From Enhydrobacter sp. (lineage in GTDB: Bacteria > Pseudomonadota > Alphaproteobacteria > Reyranellales > Reyranellaceae), in NCBI GenBank assembly GCA_025808875.1, contig CP075528.1, positions 1,982,473-2,046,472 of the forward strand: a DNA stretch of 64,000 nucleotides, given 5' to 3'. The notes below the pieces were generated by a model that was not told the origin of the DNA, ran no database searches, and worked only from the letters and a program-made list of their open reading frames with translations. Made by a program: the position numbers and the translations under genes. Below are positions 21,153 through 30,251 of the stretch, one piece after another (positions within the stretch are counted from its first letter, which is position 1; each line of letters begins with the position of its first letter).

Positions 21153-21256
21153 TCGTCATCCACGACGGAGTGATTGTCGCCCGAGGCAAGACACACTCCG
21201 AGAGGAATACCAACCGTGCGCCGCGCTGCTCGACCTTCCACCGCCGCGGCTCAGCG

Positions 21257-22159
21257 TTACTGCTTGCGGATCGGCTTCGCAGGATTGCCCGCGACGGTTT
21301 CGCCATCAGCTACGTCGCGGACCACGACGGCGCCCAGGCCGACGACGGCATCCTTGCCGATCTTGAGCTGGTTCTTGACGACAGCATTTGGCGCGACCCA
21401 CGACCGCTCTCCGAGATGGACGCTGCCGCAGATGGTTACGTTGCTGATCACCACAGCATGCCGGTCCATCCGCACGTTGTGGCTGATGTGGGTGAGATTA
21501 TCGATCCGGCAGCCATCGGCGACTACGGTATCGTGCAACGTGCCACGATCAATGCAGGCGTTGGCGCCAATGTCCACATTGTCACCGATGATGACGCCAC
21601 CGAGGTGTGGCATGTTCACCAGCCGGCCATCGTCATCGCGCTCGAAGCCGAAGCCCTCCTCGCCGATTACCGTGTTGGCGGCAACCTTCGTGTTGGCTCC
21701 GATCCTGACGTCGCACACCAACCTGACACCTGCGCCGAGCGCCGTTCCTTCGCCGACGTGGCAACGTGGCCCGATGACGACTCCGGCGCCGATTTCCGCC
21801 TTTGGATCGACGATGGACGTCTGATCGACCAGCGCGGTGGGATGGATGCCCGACCGAACCTCTTCCTTGAACAGGAAGGCGACCGCACGAGCAAAGGACA
21901 GCCGGGGATTTGCGACAACGATCTTCGTTGGGTAGGTGTTGTCGCCTATCTCGACGCCCGAGACGATTAGGCACGCGGCGTGGCATTCTAGGTCTGGCCA
22001 GCCCTTTTGGTTGCAAAAGGCCAGGCTACCTGGATCCGAGTTGGGAAACGGCGAGACGCCGACTACCTCGCGATCAGGGCCAACTTGCGAAAGAACGTCG
22101 CTGCCGAGTGCACGGACGATTTCGGAAACCAAGACCGGCTTCTTCAGTTTGTGTCGCAT
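21257..22159 (-). CDS. lpxD: LpxD-like UDP-GlcN N-acyltransferase
   Basis: The 300-residue protein is a left-handed beta-helix acyltransferase of the LpxD family. It has an N-terminal uridine-binding-like domain (about 1-100), many hexapeptide repeats, and the catalytic histidine segment DNLTHISHNV, where LpxD has the catalytic His. It is shorter than typical LpxD (about 340). It does not sit with lpxA, fabZ or bamA but at the edge of the polysaccharide locus, so it may be a second copy acylating a glycan sugar rather than lipid A. ATG 22159 is the family start; an upstream ORF extension is intergenic. Confidence 0.82.
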   Translation of the reverse strand: MRHKLKKPVLVSEIVRALGSDVLSQVGPDREVVGVSPFPNSDPGSLAFCNQKGWPDLECHAACLIVSGVEIGDNTYPTKIVVANPRLSFARAVAFLFKEEVRSGIHPTALVDQTSIVDPKAEIGAGVVIGPRCHVGEGTALGAGVRLVCDVRIGANTKVAANTVIGEEGFGFERDDDGRLVNMPHLGGVIIGDNVDIGANACIDRGTLHDTVVADGCRIDNLTHISHNVRMDRHAVVISNVTICGSVHLGERSWVAPNAVVKNQLKIGKDAVVGLGAVVVRDVADGETVAGNPAKPIRKQ

Positions 22160-22375
22160 GTAGTGAAACCTAACGATTGGGACCAACGGATGTCCACGGT
22201 CGGCGATGCTCGCCGGTCTCCGGCTATTTCGGCCGGAACTCGCAGCCATGGGCGCCATCATGGGACGGTCCGTCCGGGAGGCACGACCCGGTAGCTACCT
22301 ATTCTTTTCTGAGATACTTGGGTACGATCAGATTGTGGTCTGTAGGGTGAAATCGGCGCGCCCACGGCGCGACAC

Positions 22376-22404
22376 TGGCTTGGCCGCGCCGTCTCATTTA
22401 TAAT
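22376..22404 (+). promoter_or_regulatory. Candidate promoter of the wbpBD-wbpE operon
   Basis: A perfect TATAAT at 22399-22404 has TGGCTT (22376-22381) 17 nt upstream as a weak -35. Transcription would start near 22411, which rules out an in-frame GTG at 22406 and favours the GTG at 22451 with GGGGAG 7 nt before it. The 290-bp gap to the divergent lpxD gene otherwise shows no gene. Confidence 0.55.
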
Positions 22405-22450
22405 AGTGTCTGATTCGGGGACTGGGCGCATTCGGGCGGGGAGTACAAGC

Positions 22451-24049
22451 GTGCCGAGCATCGTCGTCGCCGGCTGCGGCTATTGGGGCGTAAATCTTGT
22501 GCGCAATTTCGCCGGTTTGGGCGCACTGGCAGCCATAGTAGATCCGCGTCTGCTGGTTGCGGCGGAAGTCGCCAGGAAATACTCGGTGCCGGCCCGTAGC
22601 TGGGCCGACGTGCTCACCGATCCGGTCATTGAGGCTGTCGCCATTGCGGCCCCGGCAGAGCAGCACGCCCAGATGGTCGCCGAGGCGCTCGCTGCCGGTA
22701 AGCATGTTTTTGTCGAGAAGCCGCTCGCCCTCTGTCATGCCGAGGGGGCGAAGCTCGTTGCCGAGGCAGAGCGGCGTGGCCTCGTCCTCATGGTCGGCCA
22801 CCTGCTCCAGTATCACGCCGCCTTCTTGAGGATGCGCGCGCTGGTGCGTGAAGGCGTGCTTGGCCGTCTGCGCTATGTCTATTCCAACCGCCTGAACTTC
22901 GGGAAGGTACGCCGCGAGGAGAACATCCTCTGGAGCTTCGCGCCGCACGACATCTCCATGATCTTGGCACTGGCTGGCGAGCCGCCGGTCAGCGTTCATA
23001 CTGAAGGTTCCTTCCATCTCCATCCATCAATTGCCGACAATACACTGATGCACATGCGCTTCGCCTCCGGTGTCGATGCCCACATCCACGTTTCCTGGCT
23101 TCATCCCTTTAAGGAGCAGAAGCTGGTCGTGGTGGGCGACAAGGCCATGGCGGTGTTCGACGACGGCCAGCCCTGGCCGGGCAAGCTGACGCTCTACCCG
23201 CACTCGATCGACTGGATCGATGGCCAGCCGGAACCGCGCAAGGCGGCGGGTCAACCGGTCGAGCTTCAGGAGTCCGAGCCGCTGTGCGACGAGTGTCGGC
23301 ATTTCCTCGAATCGGTCGCCACGGGCAGTTGCCCGCGTACTGATGGGCACGAGGGACTGGCGGTGCTGGCCGTGCTGGAGGCGGGGCAACGCTCGTTAGA
23401 GACGCGCGCCAGCGTGCGCCTCAGGGAAGTCACCTCGCCGGAGGCGGCCCCGCTGGCGAAGCCTCACCATTTTGTCCACCCGCTAGCCGCTGTCGACGAG
23501 GGTGTCGAGATCGGCAAGGGCACCCGCATCTGGCACTTCAGCCACGTCCTGAAGAACAGCCGCATCGGCGAGGGCTGCGTCATCGGTCAGAATGCCAGCA
23601 TCGGGCCGGACGTTATCGTTGGTGACCGCTGCAAGCTTCAGAACAACGTCAGCATATATCCTGGCGTCACGCTGGAGGACGGCGTGTTCTGCGGTCCGTC
23701 CTGCGTCTTCACCAACGTCATGAATCCGCGCGCCGAGATCGAGCGCAAGAACGAGTTTCGGGCGACGCTGGTCAGGCGTGGCGCCACCATTGGTGCCAAC
23801 GCCACGATCGTCTGCGGCACGACGCTGGGCGAATACTGTTTCATCGCCGCCGGCGCCGTCGTCACGAAGGACGTGGCTCCCTTCGCTCTGATGGCCGGCG
23901 TACCGGCGCGCCGCATTGGCTGGGTCGGTCACTCCGGCGAGCGATTGGGCAAGGATCTCGTCTGCCCGCGCGAAGGACGGCGCTACCGGCTGGCCGGCCC
24001 CGACCGGCTCGAGGAGATCCCAGTCACGAAAAAGGAAACTGTCGAGTGA
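22451..24049 (+). CDS. WbpB/WlbA-type sugar 3-dehydrogenase fused to WbpD/WlbB-type N-acetyltransferase
   Basis: The 532-residue protein joins two enzymes. Residues 1-335 are a Gfo/Idh/MocA oxidoreductase (NAD motif GCGYWG at 8-13, EKP at 89-91, FAPHD at 163-167) like WbpB/WlbA, which oxidises C3 of UDP-GlcNAcA. Residues about 342-532 are a left-handed beta-helix acetyltransferase (IWHFSHVLKNSRIG, IGQNASIGPDV, NEFRATLVRRGATIGANATIVCG) like WbpD/WlbB, which acetylates the 3-amino group. In Pseudomonas and Bordetella these are separate proteins. GTG 22451 is favoured by GGGGAG 7 nt upstream. The stop overlaps the aminotransferase start. Confidence 0.85.
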   Translation: MPSIVVAGCGYWGVNLVRNFAGLGALAAIVDPRLLVAAEVARKYSVPARSWADVLTDPVIEAVAIAAPAEQHAQMVAEALAAGKHVFVEKPLALCHAEGAKLVAEAERRGLVLMVGHLLQYHAAFLRMRALVREGVLGRLRYVYSNRLNFGKVRREENILWSFAPHDISMILALAGEPPVSVHTEGSFHLHPSIADNTLMHMRFASGVDAHIHVSWLHPFKEQKLVVVGDKAMAVFDDGQPWPGKLTLYPHSIDWIDGQPEPRKAAGQPVELQESEPLCDECRHFLESVATGSCPRTDGHEGLAVLAVLEAGQRSLETRASVRLREVTSPEAAPLAKPHHFVHPLAAVDEGVEIGKGTRIWHFSHVLKNSRIGEGCVIGQNASIGPDVIVGDRCKLQNNVSIYPGVTLEDGVFCGPSCVFTNVMNPRAEIERKNEFRATLVRRGATIGANATIVCGTTLGEYCFIAAGAVVTKDVAPFALMAGVPARRIGWVGHSGERLGKDLVCPREGRRYRLAGPDRLEEIPVTKKETVE

Positions 24050-25170
24050 CCCAGCCCATCGCCTTCATCGATCTCGCCGCCCAGCGCCGGTGCATCGCCC
24101 GCGAGATCGATGCCGCGATCGCCGGCGTGCTCGAGCGCGGTGTCTATATCTCGGGGCCGGAGGTGGCCGAGTTCGAGCGCCGGCTGGCCGCTTGCTGCGG
24201 CGCTAAATTTGCCGTGGGCTGTGGCAATGGCACCGATGCGATCCAGCTCGTGCTGATGGCTAGGGGCATCGGCGCCGGCGATGCGGTGATCGTGCCGGAC
24301 TATACCTTTACCGCGACGGCCGAGGCCGTCGCGCTAGTCGGTGCCACGCCCGTCTTCGTCGACGTGCAGGTCGCCGATTTCAACGTCGACGTCAGCCAGC
24401 TCGACGCGGGCCTGCGCGCGGCCAGGGAGCGGGGCCTCGTGCCGCGCGCGCTGATTGCCGTCGACCTGTTCGGCCTCGCCGCCGACTATGACGCGCTGAA
24501 CGCATTCTGCGATGCCCACGGTCTGCTGCTGATTGCTGATGCCGCGCAGAGCTTCGGCGCGACCTTTCGCGGCCGCAAGGTCGGCACGCTCGCGCCCGTG
24601 ACCACCACCAGCTTCTTTCCGGCCAAGCCGCTCGGCTGCTACGGCGATGGTGGCGCCATCTTGACCGACGACCCGGAGCTGGTCGCGACCCTGAAGTCGC
24701 TGCGCGTGCACGGCCAAGGCAGCGACAAGTACGACAACGTGCGCATCGGCATGAACAGCCGGCTCGACACGCTGCAGGCCGCCATCCTGATGTGCAAGCT
24801 CGATATCTTCGCCGACGAGATCGAAAAGCGGCAAATGGTGGCGGCGCGCTACGCCGAGGCGCTGGGCAATCGCGTGATCACGCCTACTGTGCCTGGTGAC
24901 TGTATTTCCGTGTGGGCGCAGTATACCATCCGTATCGTCGGCGGTCGACGCGATGAGGTGGCGGCGAAGCTCAAGGCGCGGGGCATCCCGACGGCGATTT
25001 ACTACCCCAAGCCGCTGCATCGGCAGTCGGCGTATCGGCAGTTCCCAGCGACAACAGTACTGGAGGTGTCGGATAGACTGTCGACGGAGGTCCTGAGTGT
25101 GCCGATGCATCCATATCTTGATGTTGCCAGCCAGGAGCGAATCGTGCAGGCCTTGGAAGACGCGCTGTGA
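24046..25170 (+). CDS. DegT/DnrJ/EryC1 aminotransferase, WbpE/WlbC-like
   Basis: The 374-residue PLP enzyme should transaminate the 3-keto sugar made by the upstream dehydrogenase domain, giving UDP-GlcNAc3NA. Family motifs: IDLAAQRRCI start, GVYISGPEVAEFE, GCGNGTDAIQL, ADAAQSFGATFRGRK and the PLP lysine in FFPAKPLGCYGDGG. The start is GTG 24046, overlapping the previous TGA. Gene order dehydrogenase-acetyltransferase-aminotransferase mirrors wbpBDE of Pseudomonas aeruginosa, leading to UDP-2,3-diacetamido-glucuronate. Confidence 0.9.
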   Translation: MTQPIAFIDLAAQRRCIAREIDAAIAGVLERGVYISGPEVAEFERRLAACCGAKFAVGCGNGTDAIQLVLMARGIGAGDAVIVPDYTFTATAEAVALVGATPVFVDVQVADFNVDVSQLDAGLRAARERGLVPRALIAVDLFGLAADYDALNAFCDAHGLLLIADAAQSFGATFRGRKVGTLAPVTTTSFFPAKPLGCYGDGGAILTDDPELVATLKSLRVHGQGSDKYDNVRIGMNSRLDTLQAAILMCKLDIFADEIEKRQMVAARYAEALGNRVITPTVPGDCISVWAQYTIRIVGGRRDEVAAKLKARGIPTAIYYPKPLHRQSAYRQFPATTVLEVSDRLSTEVLSVPMHPYLDVASQERIVQALEDAL

Positions 25171-25874
25171 TAGACGCAAGACCTGGCACGCTTCTACCGC
25201 GGGAGACCGCGAAAAACTACGCCGCCTACTATGCGGCGAAGGGGCAGAGCCGCAACGACTTGCTCGACAATCCAGGTGTGCTCTTTCAGACGCTCGCCGG
25301 CGAGGCCGCCATGCTCAAGGCGTTAGGCCGCATAGGCTTCGTACCACAAACCGCCCACGTGCTCGATGTTGGTGGCAGCTCGGGCGGTTCGTTGATGCCC
25401 TTCTTCTCCGTCCGGACCCCATGCGCCAACCTCACGTGCGTCGACATCTCCGAGCGGGCCATCGAGCTCGGTCGCACCAGATTTCCCGGGATAGAGTTCG
25501 TTCATGCGGACGCCCGGTGTTTGCCGTTCGAGTCGCGGTTCGATGTCGTCTTCTCCTCGTCCATCTTTTTCCAGAGCACGGACGAGGAAGTGGCGATGGC
25601 AATCGGCCAGGAGATGCGGCGCGTCGTCAAGCCCGGTGGCTTCATCGTCACCCGGGACTGGTGCCGACAACGTCCCGGCGACCGGACCACTCGGGCGGTG
25701 ACGCGGGACAGGCTGGAGCGTCTGGTCGGCCTTCCGGTCGCCTTCAGCGTCCCCGGGGCCCTGGTTCCGCCGATCGGGCGCGCCGTCTCGCGCTTCGCGC
25801 CAGCGCTGTATTTCACGATGCGCGCGCTGTTTCCGTTCCTGATTGGGCAGCGGGTCTATGTCATGAAGGCCTAG
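25167..25874 (+). CDS. Class I SAM-dependent methyltransferase
   Basis: The 235-residue protein carries SAM motif I (VLDVGGSSGGSLMPFF), motif II region DARCLPFESRFDVVFSSS and RRVVKPGGFIVTRDW, typical of Methyltransf_11 proteins. It starts at GTG 25167 inside the end of the aminotransferase gene, so it is the third gene of that operon. A hydrophobic C-terminus (FTMRALFPFLIGQRVYVM) may touch the membrane. The methylated sugar or lipid is unknown. Its stop shares CTAG with the stop of the convergent ligase gene. Confidence 0.85.
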   Translation: MIDARPGTLLPRETAKNYAAYYAAKGQSRNDLLDNPGVLFQTLAGEAAMLKALGRIGFVPQTAHVLDVGGSSGGSLMPFFSVRTPCANLTCVDISERAIELGRTRFPGIEFVHADARCLPFESRFDVVFSSSIFFQSTDEEVAMAIGQEMRRVVKPGGFIVTRDWCRQRPGDRTTRAVTRDRLERLVGLPVAFSVPGALVPPIGRAVSRFAPALYFTMRALFPFLIGQRVYVMKA

Positions 25875-27292
25875 GGCCGGTTGGCGTTCGGATCGGCGAA
25901 GTGGCGGCTGCTCCACGACTGTGCCCAGCCGACGCCGAGAAGCGCCGAATAGGTGACGGCAACGGCCGGAATCTGGATTCCGAAATCGACGATCGAGTGC
26001 ACGGCAATCAAGATCGTCGCGCCGACGGCGGTAGCCGCGAACTGCGTGTCGCGCTGACGCTCGCGTAGGCCCTTCAGGCACTGCCACGCGGGCGCTGCGA
26101 TCGCCAGGATCAGCAGCAGCGAGACCGGGATGCCGAGATCGAGCGCGTTTTCGAGATAGGTGTTGTGGGCTTTGTCGAAATTCAACCACACCGCCGTCGG
26201 TTGGAGCACGGGATACAGCGGCTCAAAGGATCCCAGGCCCCATCCTGTCCATGGGCGTACCGATATCGCCTCAGCCGTGAGGGCAAAAAGATGCACTCGG
26301 TCGGAGTCGCCTTCGGTAAGCAGCCCTATTGACCGCTGCAATACCGTCCCGCCTCCGAAGATGACCACGATGGTAGCAAGAAGCATCAGCCCGACGGTCG
26401 AGCTCACTATGGTCCCGATTCGTGCTCGATGCGCGGCCGCAACGAGGATCGTCATGATGACGCCCGCGGTCACGAAAGAGGCCAAGCCGGCGCGGGAGGT
26501 AGTGTAGACCACGCTGCCGAGGAGAAGCAGCAACGCCGCGAGGTAAGGGGAGCCGGATCCCGTTAGGATCATCAGCCGGGCGCGCCAGCGGGCTCGGCTG
26601 CCGCGTGCGCTACCGCGGGCTTGAAGGATTAAGTCGTGAAGACTTGCCAGACAAAACAAGCCGGCTAGGGCAGCGAAGTCGGCGTAGTTGCTCGAATTCA
26701 CAAAAGTCCCGGAAAGAGTGCACGGATCGCCACTGGAAAAGTCACGTTTCACTACCGTCAGTGCAATGCAGGATCGGACCGTAGTCTCCATCGCCCACCC
26801 GTACAGGGTTATCAGGACGGCGGAACACAGGAGCGCGATGCAAACGGTCTTGGCGTAGCGTCGCTCCTGTCCAAACTCAGTAGCCAGCCAGAAGATTCCC
26901 GCATACGTAGCAAGTCGCATGACCCCCGTCAGAGCGCGTTCTTCGTCGATGGAGTTCGAATTGGCGACGTCGACACCGAGAGCCGAATGCGCCGAGGCCA
27001 GGAATGATTCAAGATGTGCCCCGCCAAGCGCGGGCTTGATTTGAAGCAAGCCCCACGCCATGACACAAGACATGGCCACCATCGACACGATCAGACTGGG
27101 AGAAAGAATTCTTCGGCACGGCCCACTCAGCGCGTTCGACATGCCGTAGGCAACCAATGACGTTCCGACAGCCATGGTCAAGGGGCTCCACGCCCAATCA
27201 CGGTTGCTCGCCAGCGGCATCGGTGAAAGTCCTACTACAGCGATCAGAAGGATGCCGGAGGTCAGACGCAGAAAGGCGGCGCCAGAGGTCAT
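25871..27292 (-). CDS. O-antigen ligase/polymerase family membrane protein (Wzy_C)
   Basis: The 473-residue protein has about ten hydrophobic helices and the Wzy_C-type region with a large periplasmic loop and GWGLGSFEPLYPVLQP, FDKAHNTYLENALDLGIP, which matches the H-N-x-Y-L/E motif of WaaL/Wzy_C ligases and polymerases. It would join or polymerise undecaprenyl-linked glycan at the periplasmic face. ATG 27292 is chosen; 60 upstream in-frame codons are hydrophilic and overlap the neighbour. A distinct polymerase candidate lies at 28875-30251. Base composition is less GC-rich than the flanks. Confidence 0.82.
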   Translation of the reverse strand: MTSGAAFLRLTSGILLIAVVGLSPMPLASNRDWAWSPLTMAVGTSLVAYGMSNALSGPCRRILSPSLIVSMVAMSCVMAWGLLQIKPALGGAHLESFLASAHSALGVDVANSNSIDEERALTGVMRLATYAGIFWLATEFGQERRYAKTVCIALLCSAVLITLYGWAMETTVRSCIALTVVKRDFSSGDPCTLSGTFVNSSNYADFAALAGLFCLASLHDLILQARGSARGSRARWRARLMILTGSGSPYLAALLLLLGSVVYTTSRAGLASFVTAGVIMTILVAAAHRARIGTIVSSTVGLMLLATIVVIFGGGTVLQRSIGLLTEGDSDRVHLFALTAEAISVRPWTGWGLGSFEPLYPVLQPTAVWLNFDKAHNTYLENALDLGIPVSLLLILAIAAPAWQCLKGLRERQRDTQFAATAVGATILIAVHSIVDFGIQIPAVAVTYSALLGVGWAQSWSSRHFADPNANRP

Positions 27293-27306
27293 ATGATTCA
27301 ACTTAG

Positions 27307-28818
27307 CTAGCGAACCGGGGCTACCGCAAGGAATGGGAGCAAATGCAAGCCATAGTACGGTCCTGATATCGGGGCGCCTGCTGGCTTGCGATCCTTCCAG
27401 TAGCTGCCCTCGACGTAAATCTCCTTGAGCAAACGGCACTGTTCGGGCGTGGGAGCTGCGAGCGCCTTCCACATAACCCTTGTGGCCTTCACAAGCCTAT
27501 CGTCCCGAGCGCCAAGGTGCGCCCAAGGCGCCGCGAGAAAGGCACGTGATAGTCCAAACGGAGGGATGCCGGTGCCGGCAACTGGATTGACCCGGTACCA
27601 ACCATTGCTGCCGTCGAGGTAGTTGCGGAAACGCGGCACGTCAGCCTTGTCATCCAACACGCGGTGAGCCACTTGGCCTGCAAAAGCATCAGCAAAGCGC
27701 GCCCAATCGAATCCGTGATCAAGTCCATGTTCGGCCAGCGCCAATGCCGTCCACGCGATACGCACACCATGGGCGAAGTCCCAGCCTACTCTGATGCCGG
27801 CAGACACCGGAAGCGCGGGGAATGCGGGCGAGTCGTTCCCGACATAAACGAAGTCGGGATGCGAGGCCCAAGTCGCGGGGTCGAAGTCGGCTGTCTCCGT
27901 AAACTTGCCGTAAGCGTCGGCCGAGAACCCATACTCCACCCGAGATGCAAAGAATTGTGATTGAACTCTCAGCAGTTCGACCAGCCGTCCTCGATCATCA
28001 TCGGGGACAGTTACCAGTTCCGGTGCTGTGCTGCCGACAGCCAAGAGGTTGGTGATGCCTATGGCGATCAACATGTCGATATCGGTGGGGGCGACGCAAT
28101 AGGGCAGCCGACCGTTGCCCAGCGAGCGGTCCAACCGCCGGCGCGTGAACTCGACGAGATCCAGACCGGAAGCTTCGCAACCCCAGCCGCGGACTTGCCA
28201 GATTTTAGGTGGTCCGAATGCCCAGCGCTTGTAATGGTCTAGCGCAAGCTCTCCGATGTCTTTGGCGAACTTCACCATTGCTCTGGACCGTTTATCGGCG
28301 GGCCTTCGGGTAATGGCGACAACTACGTCCGTGGCTCCAGCCAAGTATATTGCCGAGTAGAGCACGCTTTCGAAACCATCCGGTCCAACCCACATGGCAT
28401 GTTCGGCTGCGAGCCGTGCCTCTGAGTGCCGTCGCTCAGGCGTCAGATAGTAGACATTGACGCGATCGCGCTTCGACAACACGTCGAGCGGCATCTGCCA
28501 TATCGCCAGCAGCGAGTGTGCCAAGTCATCTCGTCCATGGATAATGGCCTCCCGCAACGGATCATGGGTTCGGCCCTGAATCACGTCGGCGACCGGACTG
28601 ATGCCACTGTTTCTCAAAGATCGTTCGACATCCTGCCGCACCAGATCGAACGACTCGCGCCAGATGCGTTCGATCGCCCGCCAACGATTCTCAGCCTTTG
28701 GGACTGGCGCCTCGATGAGATCGTTTGCGACTTCGGGCACCAGGGCGTTGCAATCCTCCGCGTGCGCAGAGGCCACTGAGAGCGCCATGCCGAACGCGAT
28801 GAGTGCTATTCTCAACAT
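27307..28818 (-). CDS. Periplasmic protein of unknown function in the polysaccharide locus
   Basis: The 503-residue protein begins with a clean signal peptide (MLRIALIAFGMALSVASAHA, cleavage before EDC). The rest is soluble, rich in W, H and R, with helical segments such as RWRAIERIWRESFDLVRQDVE and DFAHGVRIAWTALALAEHGLDHGFDW. The pattern recalls an alpha/alpha barrel as in glycan-processing lyases and hydrolases, but no family motif is certain. It lies between the two polymerase/ligase-like membrane genes with 14 and 56 bp gaps, so a role in periplasmic glycan handling is an inference. Confidence 0.7.
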   Translation of the reverse strand: MLRIALIAFGMALSVASAHAEDCNALVPEVANDLIEAPVPKAENRWRAIERIWRESFDLVRQDVERSLRNSGISPVADVIQGRTHDPLREAIIHGRDDLAHSLLAIWQMPLDVLSKRDRVNVYYLTPERRHSEARLAAEHAMWVGPDGFESVLYSAIYLAGATDVVVAITRRPADKRSRAMVKFAKDIGELALDHYKRWAFGPPKIWQVRGWGCEASGLDLVEFTRRRLDRSLGNGRLPYCVAPTDIDMLIAIGITNLLAVGSTAPELVTVPDDDRGRLVELLRVQSQFFASRVEYGFSADAYGKFTETADFDPATWASHPDFVYVGNDSPAFPALPVSAGIRVGWDFAHGVRIAWTALALAEHGLDHGFDWARFADAFAGQVAHRVLDDKADVPRFRNYLDGSNGWYRVNPVAGTGIPPFGLSRAFLAAPWAHLGARDDRLVKATRVMWKALAAPTPEQCRLLKEIYVEGSYWKDRKPAGAPISGPYYGLHLLPFLAVAPVR

Positions 28819-28874
28819 GTGCTCCCAGGATTATCCGCTCAAACAAAGAGATTATTGAGCGCGCAGGATCGAGA

Positions 28875-30251
28875 TCAGCGGACGTCCCGTTGCGCCGGCA
28901 TGAAATAGATGAGAACAACGAACAGCCATAGACCGGCAGTTAAGATCAAGCCGAAGATGTGGCCGTTTGTTACGTTGAAGGCCAGCGGCACGCAAAGTGG
29001 CAACACGAGTTTGGAGTCTCGATCTAAGGTGACACGGTCGACGATGCGAAAGGCGACGATAGCAACTACCGATGCGACGACAACTCCGAGCAGCCCCGCC
29101 TGTGCATAGCCTTCGGCGAACATATTGACGTTGGCGTTACTCTCCTCGTTGCCGCCATAGACGAGGCCGATCATGCGCGACAGCGGTATTCCGTAGACTT
29201 CATCACGGCCGAACAGCAATCCGAGCGCCCCGCCCCCTGCATAATAGCCGTGCGGGTTCAGAGAGAAGAATTCTACCCAATAAGCGCCGAGCATGCCTGG
29301 AATGATGAAGAGTCGAGAAACCGTTAGCTGGCTCAGCTGTCGCCCCGGGTCGTCCTGCCATGCATCGTAGATTGGCGCGATGACTAAGAAGCCGAGGAAC
29401 ATGGCAACGATGCGCCAAGTCGCGAAGGCAAACTGGCCATCGCGCGTTCCTCCCCAGGCAAACGTGGCAACGATAACGATGAAGCAGGCGCCGAGGGCAT
29501 CTTTCTGTCCCGTTATCTGGTAGCTCAGGTAGGTCACAACCGCGCCGACAAGTAGCAGATAAAGGCGGCCGGACGTGAGACCAATTCGGACCAGTGTCGG
29601 CCCCAAGACAAGATTCATTGGGGACAACAGATAGCCCAATACGACGAGCACAAAGCCACCCGCAGCGAACTGTTCTCTTCGGATCAGGCGGAGGTCGTAG
29701 ACATCCTCCAAAGCTCGCGGCGCCAAATCGAAACCGATCGTTGCTGCGGACAGAACGATGATTCCGCCGCTCAGGAGGGCCACACCCAAGGCCAATTGAT
29801 TGATGGAGAGGCCCCTGCGGACAATTGGCCGAGACGGAACCTTGGCGAGCATGAATAAGCTGATGATCGTAAGTCCGCAGAGAACGATGTAAGGAAGGAG
29901 CGTTGCACTCGGGACCGCGATCGACTGCAGTCCAACTGTGCAGAACGGCAAATAGACGGCCAAGAAAAGCAGATATGCGAAAACCTCCGACGGATGGCTG
30001 AGGCGCCAAGGTACCCAAAAAAGGGGCAGTAGCCCTAAACCAATGCCGAGAGCGACCTCGTCGAAGGTACGGGAGACGTTTTCGTCGAGCACCATCGCGT
30101 AGATATCAGGGGTTAGCTCGCGATGGAACCAAAGCAAGCCAAGGGCGAACATGAGGTGCAGCGCAAAAAGCGCGGCCATACCGGAAATCCCGGACGTCAG
30201 ATCCGGAGAAGTCGATGAAGATTGATGAAGGGACGGATGTTCGAGAGACAC
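28875..30251 (-). CDS. O-antigen/repeat-unit polymerase-like membrane protein (Wzy)
   Basis: The 458-residue protein has about 11 hydrophobic helices and a large loop (about 300-390) containing GYYAGGGALGLLFGRDEVYGIP and NEESNANVNMFAEGYAQAG. This is the shape of Wzy polymerases, which are poorly conserved and recognised by topology and context. The GTG start at 30251 shares its G with the TAG stop of the WbpG-fusion gene, so the genes are coupled. Lower GC than the flanks is typical of serotype-specific genes. Confidence 0.75.
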   Translation of the reverse strand: MSLEHPSLHQSSSTSPDLTSGISGMAALFALHLMFALGLLWFHRELTPDIYAMVLDENVSRTFDEVALGIGLGLLPLFWVPWRLSHPSEVFAYLLFLAVYLPFCTVGLQSIAVPSATLLPYIVLCGLTIISLFMLAKVPSRPIVRRGLSINQLALGVALLSGGIIVLSAATIGFDLAPRALEDVYDLRLIRREQFAAGGFVLVVLGYLLSPMNLVLGPTLVRIGLTSGRLYLLLVGAVVTYLSYQITGQKDALGACFIVIVATFAWGGTRDGQFAFATWRIVAMFLGFLVIAPIYDAWQDDPGRQLSQLTVSRLFIIPGMLGAYWVEFFSLNPHGYYAGGGALGLLFGRDEVYGIPLSRMIGLVYGGNEESNANVNMFAEGYAQAGLLGVVVASVVAIVAFRIVDRVTLDRDSKLVLPLCVPLAFNVTNGHIFGLILTAGLWLFVVLIYFMPAQRDVR

